From: GCA-002282575 sp964493995
Lineage (GTDB): Bacteria > Pseudomonadota > Gammaproteobacteria > Thiomicrospirales > Thiomicrospiraceae
NCBI GenBank assembly: GCA_964493995.1
Contig: CAZBQD010000009.1
Location: forward strand, 1 to 57,716
Reading direction: 5' to 3'
DNA length: 57,716 nt
Position numbers and translations under genes: made by a program
In this document: positions 33,256 to 41,478 of the stretch, one piece after another
Position numbering within the stretch: the first letter of the stretch is position 1
How the letters are laid out: each line of letters begins with the position of its first letter
The notes under the pieces: generated by a model
The model's input: the letters and a program-made list of their open reading frames with translations, nothing else
Database searches by the model: none
What the model was told of the DNA's origin: nothing

Positions 33256-34014
33256 ATGTTGCAGGCTTTAATTTTTGATGTGGATGGAACCTTAGCAGAC
33301 ACAGAAAGAGACGGTCATCGTATTGCGTTTAACATGGCTTTTGCCGATGCCGGACTAGATTGGCATTGGGATGAAGCCTTGTATGGTGAACTCTTAGCGG
33401 TGACTGGTGGCAAAGAGCGCATGACGCACTTTTTGAAAACGCATCGTCCGAACGAATGGAACGACGCCATGCCTGAACGTATTGTGCAGTTGCAAGCGAA
33501 GAAAACGGATATCTACACGCAGTTGCTGTCGCAAGGAAAAATTCCCTTAAGAACGGGAGTCGAGCGTTTAATTCACGAAGCGCGTGCTGCCGGTTTGCGT
33601 TTGGCTATTGCCACCACCACCACGCCAGCCAATGTCACCGCATTATTAACCCACACCTTGGGTGCGCAAAGTATTCACTGGTTCGAGGTAATTGCCGCAG
33701 GCGATATTGTGCCAGCGAAGAAACCGGCTCCCGATATTTATCACTATGCGCTTGAAAAAATGAATCTGCGTGCGGCCGACTGTTTGGCTTTTGAAGATTC
33801 TTACAATGGCGTGCAATCGGCAACGCGTGCGGGCATCAAAACCCTCATTACCGTGAATGGCTACACCCAGCATGACGACTTTTCGCCTGCAGCAGTGGTG
33901 TTGACTGATTTGGGCGAACCCAACAGCCCTATGCAGGTGTTGGCTGGTCAAATGAAAGGGGATTACGTTGACGTTGCGGCCTTACGCAGTCTGCACGCTC
34001 GTCATATCCGATAA
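33256..34014 (+). CDS. cbbY: HAD-superfamily phosphatase, CbbY family
   Basis: 252 residues of HAD subfamily IA. The nucleophile motif is DVDGT (8-12), with the extended start LIFDVDGTLADTERDGHR that marks the CbbY group; the cap residues GGKER and the later motifs ATTTT, AAGDIVPAKKPAPDIY and FEDSYNG complete the fold. CbbY of phototrophs and chemolithotrophs removes a phosphate from xylulose-1,5-bisphosphate, an inhibitor formed by RuBisCO. RuBisCO genes are not in view, so autotrophy is inference. Repeat copy 2 begins two bases after the stop codon. Confidence 0.83.
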   Translation: MLQALIFDVDGTLADTERDGHRIAFNMAFADAGLDWHWDEALYGELLAVTGGKERMTHFLKTHRPNEWNDAMPERIVQLQAKKTDIYTQLLSQGKIPLRTGVERLIHEARAAGLRLAIATTTTPANVTALLTHTLGAQSIHWFEVIAAGDIVPAKKPAPDIYHYALEKMNLRAADCLAFEDSYNGVQSATRAGIKTLITVNGYTQHDDFSPAAVVLTDLGEPNSPMQVLAGQMKGDYVDVAALRSLHARHIR

Positions 34015-34015
34015 G

Positions 34016-34164
34016 GGCATCGCTAAAAACCTCACTGCGTGGAGTTTTTAGCATTCCCAAGTTTATTTAATCTCTGGTGGAAGGGACTAGATCAGTAGTT
34101 ACATGCAACATTCCTGCATCCCTTCCCCCAGACCCCTTTCCCATTGTGTTTTTAGAGGTTGCCT
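34016..34164. repeat. MITE-like palindromic repeat, copy 2
   Basis: About 149 bases, homologous to 18752-18899 along its whole length. Terminal inverted repeats are GGCATCGCTAAAAAC and, read from the right, GGCAACCTCTAAAAAC. Inside are the hairpin GCTAAAAAC...GTTTTTAGC and the stem GGTGGAAGGGA/TCCCTTCCCCC. It fills the space between two converging genes and includes the last codons and stop of the kinase gene. Confidence 0.82.
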
Positions 34165-35456
34165 AGAGATTTAAGTGCCAACAAAGCTGCGCCCACGGCT
34201 GCTTGTTCTGAATAGGCTTGTGTGTGCGGCATGTCGAGTGTCGTTTTTCTTAATCCCGCCCAGGCGGGATTTTTATTACCGCCACCACAAGCATAAAGAC
34301 GTTGAATCGGTTGCTCGCAACCCTTGCTGAGTAACTGCCATGCTTGCTGTTCAATCGCCACTAATCCGTGTACAAAGGTACTGAAGCGTTCAGCTGCCGT
34401 TAGTGTATGGGGCAAGCTTGGCGCGCAGAGGTTAGGGTCGTTGATGGGAAAACGCTCACCACGGCGTCTCCTGGGTAGGGGATAGTAGTCCGGCAGTGGC
34501 GACGGGTGAATGAGCGGTTGTTGGGCTAGATGGGTTAATTCGCTCATATCGAAGGCTTCTAATAAACTGGCACCACCGGCATTAGAGGCACCCCCTACCA
34601 GCCACTGTTGCCACAAACGATGACTGTAAATGCCTTTTTGCGCATCAAAATAGGGATGTTGAGCGAGTAGCTTGAAGGCCAGGGTGCTGCCCAGTGAAAT
34701 GACCGCATCTCCGGGTTGGTCGGCTTCGGTTGCCAGAAAGGCAGCGATACTATCCGTTGTGCCGCTGGCAATGCTGATGGGAGAAGTCAGCTTCCAACGC
34801 TTGCGCAAAGCGGGGTTCAGCGTGCCTATGACGGTTGCCGGCGCAACAACCTTAGGTAGGTGTGATGAACCCAGCAGCGTGAGACTTGCCAGCTCCCAGT
34901 GTTGTGCAATCGGATCATAGCCCAGTTTTAGGCAGTTATTTGCATCGCTGATCCCCAGTTGTGCGCCCAGTTGGTAGAGCAACCAATCAGCTTGATGACA
35001 GACTAGCCAGTCTTGCCGAGCCCGTTGCTTAGGGCTTAAGCGCTTAACTAGGCTGATGGCTTTGGCGAGGCTACTTTGCGCTCCCTGTGCGCCAGAATGG
35101 GGAGAGAGTTGCGATGCAATCGCGTTAGCTGTTTCCGGGCAGGCGTCGTAATACATGAGCGCGGGGGTAAGGGGTTCACCATCCGAACTAATGAGAAACA
35201 AACTGGATGAGGTGGCATCGACACTCAGCGCAAGGGAATAGCTATTTAAATCATGCGATTGATGTAGTTGGCTAAACAGCGCGTCGAGCACCTTGAGCGT
35301 GACCTGCCACCAGTGTTCGGGGCTTTGTTCGGCCAGTGGTAAGGCGCTTTCAGCTAAGATTTGCCGCTTGCTATTGAGCGCAACCGCTCTTACGCCGGAA
35401 GTGCCACAGTCGATGCCAATACCAATGTGCTGGGTTGAATGCAGGGTCTCTGTCAA
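34152..35456 (-). CDS. FGGY-family pentulose kinase, probably D-ribulose kinase
   Basis: 434 residues of the FGGY carbohydrate kinase family. Two actin-like domains are visible: the N-terminal phosphate loop IGIDCGTSGVRAV (about 12-24), and later ASGTTDSIAAFL, SLGSTLAFKLL and GGASNAGGASL (about 235-300), then CGGGNKNPAW. The central segments look like those of the cyanobacterial and plant D-ribulose kinases more than xylulose kinases. It would convert D-ribulose to ribulose-5-phosphate. It converges with cbbY, so both may serve pentulose-phosphate housekeeping. The last codons (Gly-Asn-Leu-stop) lie within repeat copy 2, so the original C-terminus may have been replaced. Confidence 0.76.
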   Translation of the reverse strand: MTETLHSTQHIGIGIDCGTSGVRAVALNSKRQILAESALPLAEQSPEHWWQVTLKVLDALFSQLHQSHDLNSYSLALSVDATSSSLFLISSDGEPLTPALMYYDACPETANAIASQLSPHSGAQGAQSSLAKAISLVKRLSPKQRARQDWLVCHQADWLLYQLGAQLGISDANNCLKLGYDPIAQHWELASLTLLGSSHLPKVVAPATVIGTLNPALRKRWKLTSPISIASGTTDSIAAFLATEADQPGDAVISLGSTLAFKLLAQHPYFDAQKGIYSHRLWQQWLVGGASNAGGASLLEAFDMSELTHLAQQPLIHPSPLPDYYPLPRRRRGERFPINDPNLCAPSLPHTLTAAERFSTFVHGLVAIEQQAWQLLSKGCEQPIQRLYACGGGNKNPAWAGLRKTTLDMPHTQAYSEQAAVGAALLALKSLGNL

Positions 35457-35583
35457 CTTTTTGTCTCCAATAACCGTCGTTGCGAGGCAAAATACGGTAA
35501 AATAGATTTAATTTTATATCAAAATGATGGAACAAGTCCGTCTTATCGAGTTAGTGGCTGCACTGACAGTCTTGGAGAGATGA

Positions 35584-36483
35584 ATGACTGAATTACAGAT
35601 TATCTTAATCGTGTGTGCGGCGGTGTTTGTCGGTAGTTTGTATTGGTGGGGTAAAAAAAGTAAAAATGAACCCATTCAACGCGCCTACCGCAAAGAGTCA
35701 TTGCCTGCTGAAACGCCCGAAGAGGAAGGTTATGAAGTGACCCCGCTGAAGCGGGCAGAGCCTAGCGTTGCTGCGAGCAGCCATCTCGCGCAAGCCGCAA
35801 AACAAGGCATGTTGCCGCGTGAAACAGCGACGAAATCTAGTGAATTGGCAGCCGCAGAACCCAAGACTAATGACGCTATGACAAGCGTGGCACAACAAGC
35901 TCCTTTGTTTGTTGAAACAGCAGCGACAACGCCTGAATCCACACCAACCCTTGCTCCCTTGCACAGTGAGCAGGATGCCCTGTCGGCACGCATGAGTGAG
36001 TCTCCCGCATACGAAGCGCCTGTGATGATGGCTGCGACGCCGTCTTCGACTGTGTCTCATCAGCCCACGCCAACGGAAGCGCCGCAACAGCAGTTGTTTG
36101 CGCTGTTGGTATTGTCGGCTTCGGCTAAATTTACGCGCAAGCAACTACATGTGGCCATGGAAGCGTCACGACTGAATTTTCATCACGATGGCACCTATGT
36201 GAAACAAGATGCTAACGGTAACATCATTTTCCGTATTGCTAATGTGGTTGAGCCGGGTTATTTCCCTCCTTTGGATGATGCCGAGTTTGAATCGCCCGGC
36301 GTAGCGTTGGTGCTGGAATTGCCCAATGCCATGACACCGTATCGTGCCATGGATGAGTTTATTACCGTTGCCCGCAAAGTGTCGCAGAATTTGAGTGCGA
36401 AACTCTATGATGCGCAACGTCATCTGATTAAAGAGTCTGATTTGAAAGCCATGCGTGAGTACGCTCAAAGCCTGACTTTCTAA
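35584..36483 (+). CDS. zipA: Cell division protein ZipA
   Basis: 299 residues: one N-terminal membrane anchor (about 5-24), a charged segment, a long Pro/Ala/Thr-rich linker (about 45-165) and the C-terminal ZipA FtsZ-binding domain (about 170-299). ZipA tethers FtsZ to the inner membrane in gammaproteobacteria. It is followed at once by ligA, the conserved order. GGAGAG precedes ATG 35584. The usual upstream smc gene is absent here. Confidence 0.93.
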   Translation: MTELQIILIVCAAVFVGSLYWWGKKSKNEPIQRAYRKESLPAETPEEEGYEVTPLKRAEPSVAASSHLAQAAKQGMLPRETATKSSELAAAEPKTNDAMTSVAQQAPLFVETAATTPESTPTLAPLHSEQDALSARMSESPAYEAPVMMAATPSSTVSHQPTPTEAPQQQLFALLVLSASAKFTRKQLHVAMEASRLNFHHDGTYVKQDANGNIIFRIANVVEPGYFPPLDDAEFESPGVALVLELPNAMTPYRAMDEFITVARKVSQNLSAKLYDAQRHLIKESDLKAMREYAQSLTF

Positions 36484-36486
36484 TTG

Positions 36487-38538
36487 ATGCCTGACATGAT
36501 CGATGATGTTTTGCAGAGCTGGCAGGCACTGGTAGAGCGAATTAATGAATGCGATTACGCCTACTATGTGCTAGATGCACCGCTGATTGCCGATGCTGAC
36601 TATGATGCCTTAATGGCGCAATTAAAACAGCTAGAAGCCCAATATCCTGCCTTACAACAGCCCATTTCCCCTACTCAGCGCGTTGCGGGTGCAATACAAG
36701 ATAAATTTGCATCACAACAGCATCGACTCGGTATGTATTCTTTGGATAATGCCTTTAGTGATGACGATGTGCAGCAGTTTTGGCAACGTATTCAGTCTTT
36801 AGCACCTCAAGCACAGCCTCATTTTTGTGCTGAACCTAAACTGGATGGTCTGGCCATCAATCTCACCTACGAACAAGGACAGCTCATCCAAGCAACGACA
36901 CGAGGTGATGGCATTAGTGGCGAAGTCGTTACAGCTAACATTCGCACTTTGCACAATGTTCCCTTAGTGTTACGCGCTAAACCGCCTAAGGGCATCATCG
37001 AAGTGCGGGGTGAAGTGGTGATGAGTAAGGCCGCGTTTCAAGCGTTGAATGAACGTCAACTCGCACAAGGTCAAAAGCCATTTGCCAATCCACGCAATGC
37101 CGCTGCGGGCAGTTTGCGTCAGTTAGATGCGCGCATCACCGCTGAACGTCAGTTGCAGTTCTTTGCCTATGCGGTGGGCTTTGTTGACGATGAAACGCTG
37201 TTAGCGCCAACGCAAACAGGGGTGCTAGATCAGCTTCATCAGTGGGGCTTTCAGGTGGCTAAAGAGGTCACACGTGTCACCGGTATCGAAGCCTTGCTGG
37301 CCTATTATGAACAGATTCAGCAACAGCGCGATCAGCTCGCTTATGATATTGATGGCGTCGTTTATAAACTGGATGATCGGTCACTGCAGCAACAACTCGG
37401 TATGACCTCCAAGTTTCCTCGTTGGGCCATTGCGCATAAGTTTCCAGCACAAGAAGTCTGGACAAGAGTTGAAGCCATTGATATTCAGGTAGGACGTACC
37501 GGTGCCTTAACTCCTGTGGCACGCCTGACGCCTGTTGCTGTGGGTGGCGTGGTCGTCAGTAATGCCACTTTGCATAACGCCGATGAAATCGCCCGTAAAG
37601 ATGTGCGTGTGGGTGATACCGTTGTCGTACGTCGGGCTGGTGACGTGATTCCGGAAGTGGTGGCGGTGGTCGCGCATTTGCGCCCCTCACAAACCAGCCC
37701 TTTTGTTATGCCCACGGAATGCCCGGTGTGTCAGTCAGCCGTGGTTCAAGAAGCGGAGAAATCCGTGCATCGTTGCAGCGGTGGGCTTTATTGTCCGGCG
37801 CAGAAGCAACGCGCCTTGGAGCATTTTGTGTCGCGCAAAGCCATGGACATTCAGGGATTGGGCGGTAAAGTGATTGAACAGCTCATGCAAAGTGGGCTAG
37901 TGGCTCATGCCGACGACTTGTACCGCTTAACGCTCATGCCCTTACTGAATTTAGAGCGCATGGGTGAAAAATCGGCACACAATTTATTGCAAGCAATCAA
38001 CGCCAGTAAACAAACCACCTTGGCGCGTTTTATTTATGCGCTTGGTATTCCCGAAGTGGGAGAAGTGACGGCTAAGTCATTGGCGCAGCATTTTGGTGAA
38101 TTAGCGCCCCTGATGCAAGCAGATGAAGCCAGCTTAATGCAGATTCGTGATGTCGGTGGGGTGGTGGCGAAGGAAATTGTGCAATTTTTTGCCCAGCCGC
38201 ATAATCGAGAAGTGATTGAGCAACTGCAAGCCTTGGGCGTGCATTGGCCGACTGTTGAAGTGTCTGCAACCGCTCCAGCGCAAGAGTCAGCCGTGATGAA
38301 TAAAGTGGTGGTGCTGACGGGAACGCTCAGTCAAATGAGTCGAGAGGAAGCTAAAGCGATTTTAGAGCGACTCGGAGCTAAAGTAACGGGTAGTGTTTCG
38401 GCAAAAACCGATATCGTTATCGCCGGAGAAGCCGCCGGTAGCAAATTGGCCAAAGCCGAGCAGCTAGGCGTTTTAGTGTGGGACGAAGCCACTTTTATCG
38501 CTCAATGTGTCACAGAAGATAACACCAAAAAGGATTGA
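36487..38538 (+). CDS. ligA: NAD-dependent DNA ligase LigA
   Basis: 683 residues, the full bacterial length. The adenylation motif EPKLDG has its Lys at about 118. OB-fold motifs, a four-Cys zinc finger (CPVC...C...C, about 415-440), helix-hairpin-helix repeats (about 460-590) and a C-terminal BRCT domain (about 605-675) follow. It seals nicks in replication and repair using NAD+. ATG 36487 lies three bases after the zipA stop; TTG 36484 and ATG 36496 are alternatives. The gene after it starts two bases beyond its stop. Confidence 0.97.
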   Translation: MPDMIDDVLQSWQALVERINECDYAYYVLDAPLIADADYDALMAQLKQLEAQYPALQQPISPTQRVAGAIQDKFASQQHRLGMYSLDNAFSDDDVQQFWQRIQSLAPQAQPHFCAEPKLDGLAINLTYEQGQLIQATTRGDGISGEVVTANIRTLHNVPLVLRAKPPKGIIEVRGEVVMSKAAFQALNERQLAQGQKPFANPRNAAAGSLRQLDARITAERQLQFFAYAVGFVDDETLLAPTQTGVLDQLHQWGFQVAKEVTRVTGIEALLAYYEQIQQQRDQLAYDIDGVVYKLDDRSLQQQLGMTSKFPRWAIAHKFPAQEVWTRVEAIDIQVGRTGALTPVARLTPVAVGGVVVSNATLHNADEIARKDVRVGDTVVVRRAGDVIPEVVAVVAHLRPSQTSPFVMPTECPVCQSAVVQEAEKSVHRCSGGLYCPAQKQRALEHFVSRKAMDIQGLGGKVIEQLMQSGLVAHADDLYRLTLMPLLNLERMGEKSAHNLLQAINASKQTTLARFIYALGIPEVGEVTAKSLAQHFGELAPLMQADEASLMQIRDVGGVVAKEIVQFFAQPHNREVIEQLQALGVHWPTVEVSATAPAQESAVMNKVVVLTGTLSQMSREEAKAILERLGAKVTGSVSAKTDIVIAGEAAGSKLAKAEQLGVLVWDEATFIAQCVTEDNTKKD

Positions 38539-38540
38539 GT

Positions 38541-39920
38541 GTGAAACAGGTAGATTATGTCATTATTGGTGCGGGATTGTCGGGACTGTCTAGTGCTTGG
38601 TATTTGCAACAAGCCGGTTTTAGTGTGCAAGTTTTGGAAGCGCAAGCTGAAGTAGGCGGTCGCATTCAAACTCACAACACTGAGGGGTGGCAGGTTGATG
38701 TCGGCGCTAATTCTGGCTTGTTATCATCGCAACCGATTGATGACTTGATTGATACCTTGGCTATTCGAGATCAGGTGGTGGTGGCCAACGATCAGTCTAA
38801 AAATCGTTTTGTGGTGCGCGGCGGTCAGTTGTGGGCCTTACCCTTGTCGATTGGAGCACTCATTAAAACGCCCTTGGTCAGTCCTTTATCAAAATTAAGC
38901 CTGTTGTGGGAACCCTTTCGCGGTCGTGGTGTGGGCGAAGAATCGATTGGTGACTTTATCACGCGACGCCTTGGTAAAGAATGGCGCGATTGGGTGCTCG
39001 ACCCTTTTGTGTCGGGTATTTTTGCCGGTAATCCAGACAAACTTTCTGTGCAAGCGGCCTTCCATAAAGTTTGGTTGATGGAAAAAGATCAAGGTTCTCT
39101 ATTCAAGGGCATGATCGCACGCATGAAAGCGCGCAAGCAAGATCGGGCAGCGGGGCGTTATGTGCCTTCTAATCATATGATTAGTTTTCAAAAAGGCATG
39201 TCAACCCTACCTAAAGCCCTAGCCCAAGCGCTGGGTGAATCGGTGCAGTGTTCGGCCAGGGTTTCTACTTTAAGTAAAACTGAGCAAGGTTGGCAAGTCA
39301 GTACGGATAATGGTCAAACGCTGTTAGCCCATAAAGTGATTGTGACACTGGATGCGCCCGATGCCGCTCAATTATTAGCGCCTTTGTCGCCAACAGCGGC
39401 ACAGTTGCTCAAATTGATTGAGTCGCCGCCCTTAGCCGTGGTCGCCTTAGGCTTTGATCGTGAGCAGATCACCCATGCACTGGATGGTTTTGGTGTCTTG
39501 ATTCCGCGCAGTTTGGGTATTCAAACCTTGGGCGCCATTTTTTCCAGCAGCATTTTCCCGCAGCGAGCGCCAGAAGGTAAGGTACTATTAAGTTGTTTTA
39601 TTGGCGGTACGCGCAATCCTTTAGTGGCAACACGTGATGAGCAAACCCTAATCGATCAGGTGGTGAAGGATCTAACGCACTTATTGGGCATTCAAGGAAT
39701 GCCAGTGTTCAGTCAAGTGAAACTCTGGCCACATGCCATTGCACAATATCAGTTGGGGCATTTAGAAAAGGTGGCTCAAATTCGTCAGGCGCTAGCACAA
39801 GATTGCCCTAATTTAATGACCCGTGCTAACTGGCACGAAGGTATTTCCATTCCCGATGTGGTGGCCAATGCTGAACGCTTTGCCCGTCAGGAACACATTT
39901 TATCGCGAGTAACCCCATGA
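38541..39920 (+). CDS. hemG: Protoporphyrinogen oxidase, oxygen-dependent FAD type
   Basis: 459 residues of the HemY-type flavin amine oxidase family (distinct from the short flavodoxin-like HemG). The dinucleotide-binding motif VIIGAGLSGLSSAWYL is at about 5-20. It oxidises protoporphyrinogen IX to protoporphyrin IX, the step before iron insertion in heme synthesis. GTG 38541 is chosen because AAGGA lies six bases upstream; TTG 38535 would overlap ligA. It overlaps darP by four bases (ATGA). The substrate could also be coproporphyrinogen, as in Gram-positive homologues. Confidence 0.85.
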   Translation: MKQVDYVIIGAGLSGLSSAWYLQQAGFSVQVLEAQAEVGGRIQTHNTEGWQVDVGANSGLLSSQPIDDLIDTLAIRDQVVVANDQSKNRFVVRGGQLWALPLSIGALIKTPLVSPLSKLSLLWEPFRGRGVGEESIGDFITRRLGKEWRDWVLDPFVSGIFAGNPDKLSVQAAFHKVWLMEKDQGSLFKGMIARMKARKQDRAAGRYVPSNHMISFQKGMSTLPKALAQALGESVQCSARVSTLSKTEQGWQVSTDNGQTLLAHKVIVTLDAPDAAQLLAPLSPTAAQLLKLIESPPLAVVALGFDREQITHALDGFGVLIPRSLGIQTLGAIFSSSIFPQRAPEGKVLLSCFIGGTRNPLVATRDEQTLIDQVVKDLTHLLGIQGMPVFSQVKLWPHAIAQYQLGHLEKVAQIRQALAQDCPNLMTRANWHEGISIPDVVANAERFARQEHILSRVTP

Positions 39921-40519
39921 AAAAGCATGCTAGTAACGACACTTCTTTATCCGATGAGGAATTTTACGGTGACGGTCGCCCCAGTCGTTCCGCACAAAAA
40001 CGAGACGCTAAAGCACAAACCGACCTAGTGCCTGAATTACTGGAGCTGAGTAAGGATCAGTTAAAAAAGTTTGTCTTTTTTGATGAGGACTTTTTAGCCG
40101 GTTTGGCGATGATGAAGAAAATGAGTTTTGGTCCGGGTTATCGTCGTCAACGTAATTACTTAGGTAAGCGGATTCGTCAGGAAGACTGGGCAGAGCAGAT
40201 TGAGGTGACCTTAGGCTTGGTGCATGGCGATTCAAAACAAGCGGTGGCTATGCACCATCGTTGTGAACAGTGGCGTGACCGTTTAATTGCGGATGGCGAT
40301 GTGGTGTTGGGCGATTTGTTGGAAGTTTTCCCGCACGCCGACCGTCATGAATTTAGACAAACCATTCGCTTAGCAAGATTAGAAAAAGAACAAAACAAAG
40401 CGCCCAAACATGCCCGTTTGTTATTTAAGATGCTTAAAGCGCTACACGATCCGACTCAATCGTCCACGCCGAATAACCGAGATGATTATGAAGAAAATGA
40501 CGATGAAAGCCTTGACTAA
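39917..40519 (+). CDS. darP: Ribosome biogenesis factor DarP (YjgA, DUF615)
   Basis: 200 residues with the DUF615 core. DarP helps mature the peptidyl-transferase centre of the 50S subunit. Visible features are the N-terminal DEEFYGDGRPSRSAQKRDAK, the central RRQRNYLGKRIRQED and the C-terminal RQTIRLARLEKEQNKAPKHAR region (given in parts), rich in basic residues for rRNA contact. It overlaps the heme gene by four bases. Its stop codon TAA shares bases with the -35 box of the downstream tRNA operon. Confidence 0.93.
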   Translation: MKKHASNDTSLSDEEFYGDGRPSRSAQKRDAKAQTDLVPELLELSKDQLKKFVFFDEDFLAGLAMMKKMSFGPGYRRQRNYLGKRIRQEDWAEQIEVTLGLVHGDSKQAVAMHHRCEQWRDRLIADGDVVLGDLLEVFPHADRHEFRQTIRLARLEKEQNKAPKHARLLFKMLKALHDPTQSSTPNNRDDYEENDDESLD

Positions 40520-40540
40520 AGGCGCTTCATCCCTCATAAT
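40512..40540 (+). promoter_or_regulatory. Promoter of the tRNA Gly-Cys-Leu operon
   Basis: TTGACT (40512-40517) and CATAAT (40535-40540) are spaced by exactly 17 bases, 17 bases ahead of tRNA-Gly. The -35 hexamer overlaps the darP stop codon. Confidence 0.72.
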
Positions 40541-40557
40541 AGAGACTTCATTTTGAT

Positions 40558-40633
40558 GCGGGATTAGCTCAGTTGGTAGAGCATAACCTTGCCAAGGTTA
40601 GGGTCGAGAGTTCGAGTCTCTTATCCCGCTCCA
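40558..40633 (+). tRNA. tRNA-Gly (anticodon GCC)
   Basis: 76 bases with the acceptor stem GCGGGAT/ATCCCGC, D-arm AGCTCAGTTGGTAGAGC, anticodon loop TTGCCAA and T-loop GTTCGAGTC, ending TCCA. The CCA end is encoded. Confidence 0.97.
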
Positions 40634-40638
40634 AGATG

Positions 40639-40712
40639 GGCCGGATGGTAGAGTGGTTATACACTTGATTGCAAATCAATGAATCTCGGTTCGATTCCGG
40701 GTCCGGCCTCCA
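40639..40712 (+). tRNA. tRNA-Cys (anticodon GCA)
   Basis: 74 bases with acceptor GGCCGGA/TCCGGCC, anticodon loop TTGCAAA and discriminator T before CCA, the identity base for cysteine. It starts five bases after tRNA-Gly. Confidence 0.97.
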
Positions 40713-40734
40713 TCATAAATGACGTTCAAAATTT

Positions 40735-40822
40735 GCCCGGGTGGTGAAACAGGTAGACACAGCAGACTTAAAATCTGCCGCCCCACAACGGCGTGCCGGT
40801 TCGATTCCGGCCCCGGGCACCA
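40735..40822 (+). tRNA. tRNA-Leu (anticodon TAA)
   Basis: 88 bases with acceptor GCCCGGG/CCCGGGC, anticodon loop CTTAAAA, a long variable arm (CCGCCCCACAACGGCG) and discriminator A before CCA. The order Gly-Cys-Leu matches glyW-cysT-leuZ in E. coli. No hairpin terminator follows; only a T-rich stretch at about 40854-40864. Confidence 0.97.
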
Positions 40823-40860
40823 TCATACATATCATAATCCATTGCTTTTAAACTCTTTTT

Positions 40861-41478
40861 TTATTTCTCTTTGATTAATTTCACATAAGCAATCGCTACC
40901 GTCAAGGCATCGGTGTAAGCGTCATGTGCGCCTAAGTTAGGGACATTCAATTCACTACAAATACTGCTTAATCTCAAGTCGAGCCGTTTTTGTGGAATGA
41001 GGCCAATTTTCTGATCGTAATAGAGTGCTGATAGTTCAATCTGTTGATTGGGTAATTTAATGCCCAACCAAGGCTGCACAATTCGATTAATCAGCGCCAT
41101 GTCAAATTCCAAATAATAACCCAGGATGGGGCTACTGCCAATAAAAGCCAAGAGTTGTTTCATGGCTTCAATCGGTTCTAATCCGTCTTGCACATCGCAG
41201 TTTCGAAGTTGATGCACTTTAATGGCTTCGGCTTCGATGCGTTGAGAAGGTTTCAGTTTGAGTTGTAGCCGTTCGCTGGTGAGAATTTGATGATCGATAA
41301 TGCGGACGGCACCAATACTAATGATTTCGTCTTTGTTGGCATCCAGTCCGGTGGTTTCACAGTCTAAGCTCACCACACCCGCGCGTTGTGGGGGTTCAAA
41401 GAGAAAATGATAGTCCTCATCACGTAGCTTTTTACGTTGCCAACGGCGGTAAAGGGCGTTAAACCACATCAAGGTCAC
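40861..41478 (-). CDS. DEDDh 3'-5' exonuclease, DNA polymerase III epsilon-like
   Basis: 205 residues. The Exo I motif VSLDCETTGLD has Asp 39 and Glu 41; the late Exo III-type HDAYTDA has the His and Asp. Together these mark a DEDDh nuclease. It is not DnaQ itself, which is longer and has a polymerase-binding tail. Such proteins are commonly paired with a DUF294 nucleotidyltransferase-like protein, as here. GTG 41478 overlaps the stop of that neighbour as GTGA, so translation is coupled. The substrate is unknown; a nucleotide or short oligonucleotide is possible. Confidence 0.85.
   Translation of the reverse strand: MTLMWFNALYRRWQRKKLRDEDYHFLFEPPQRAGVVSLDCETTGLDANKDEIISIGAVRIIDHQILTSERLQLKLKPSQRIEAEAIKVHQLRNCDVQDGLEPIEAMKQLLAFIGSSPILGYYLEFDMALINRIVQPWLGIKLPNQQIELSALYYDQKIGLIPQKRLDLRLSSICSELNVPNLGAHDAYTDALTVAIAYVKLIKEK

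Noticed and set aside
40735..40822. Integration hotspot at the tRNA-Leu gene
   Set aside because: No integrase, no repeated tRNA 3' end and ordinary housekeeping genes follow.
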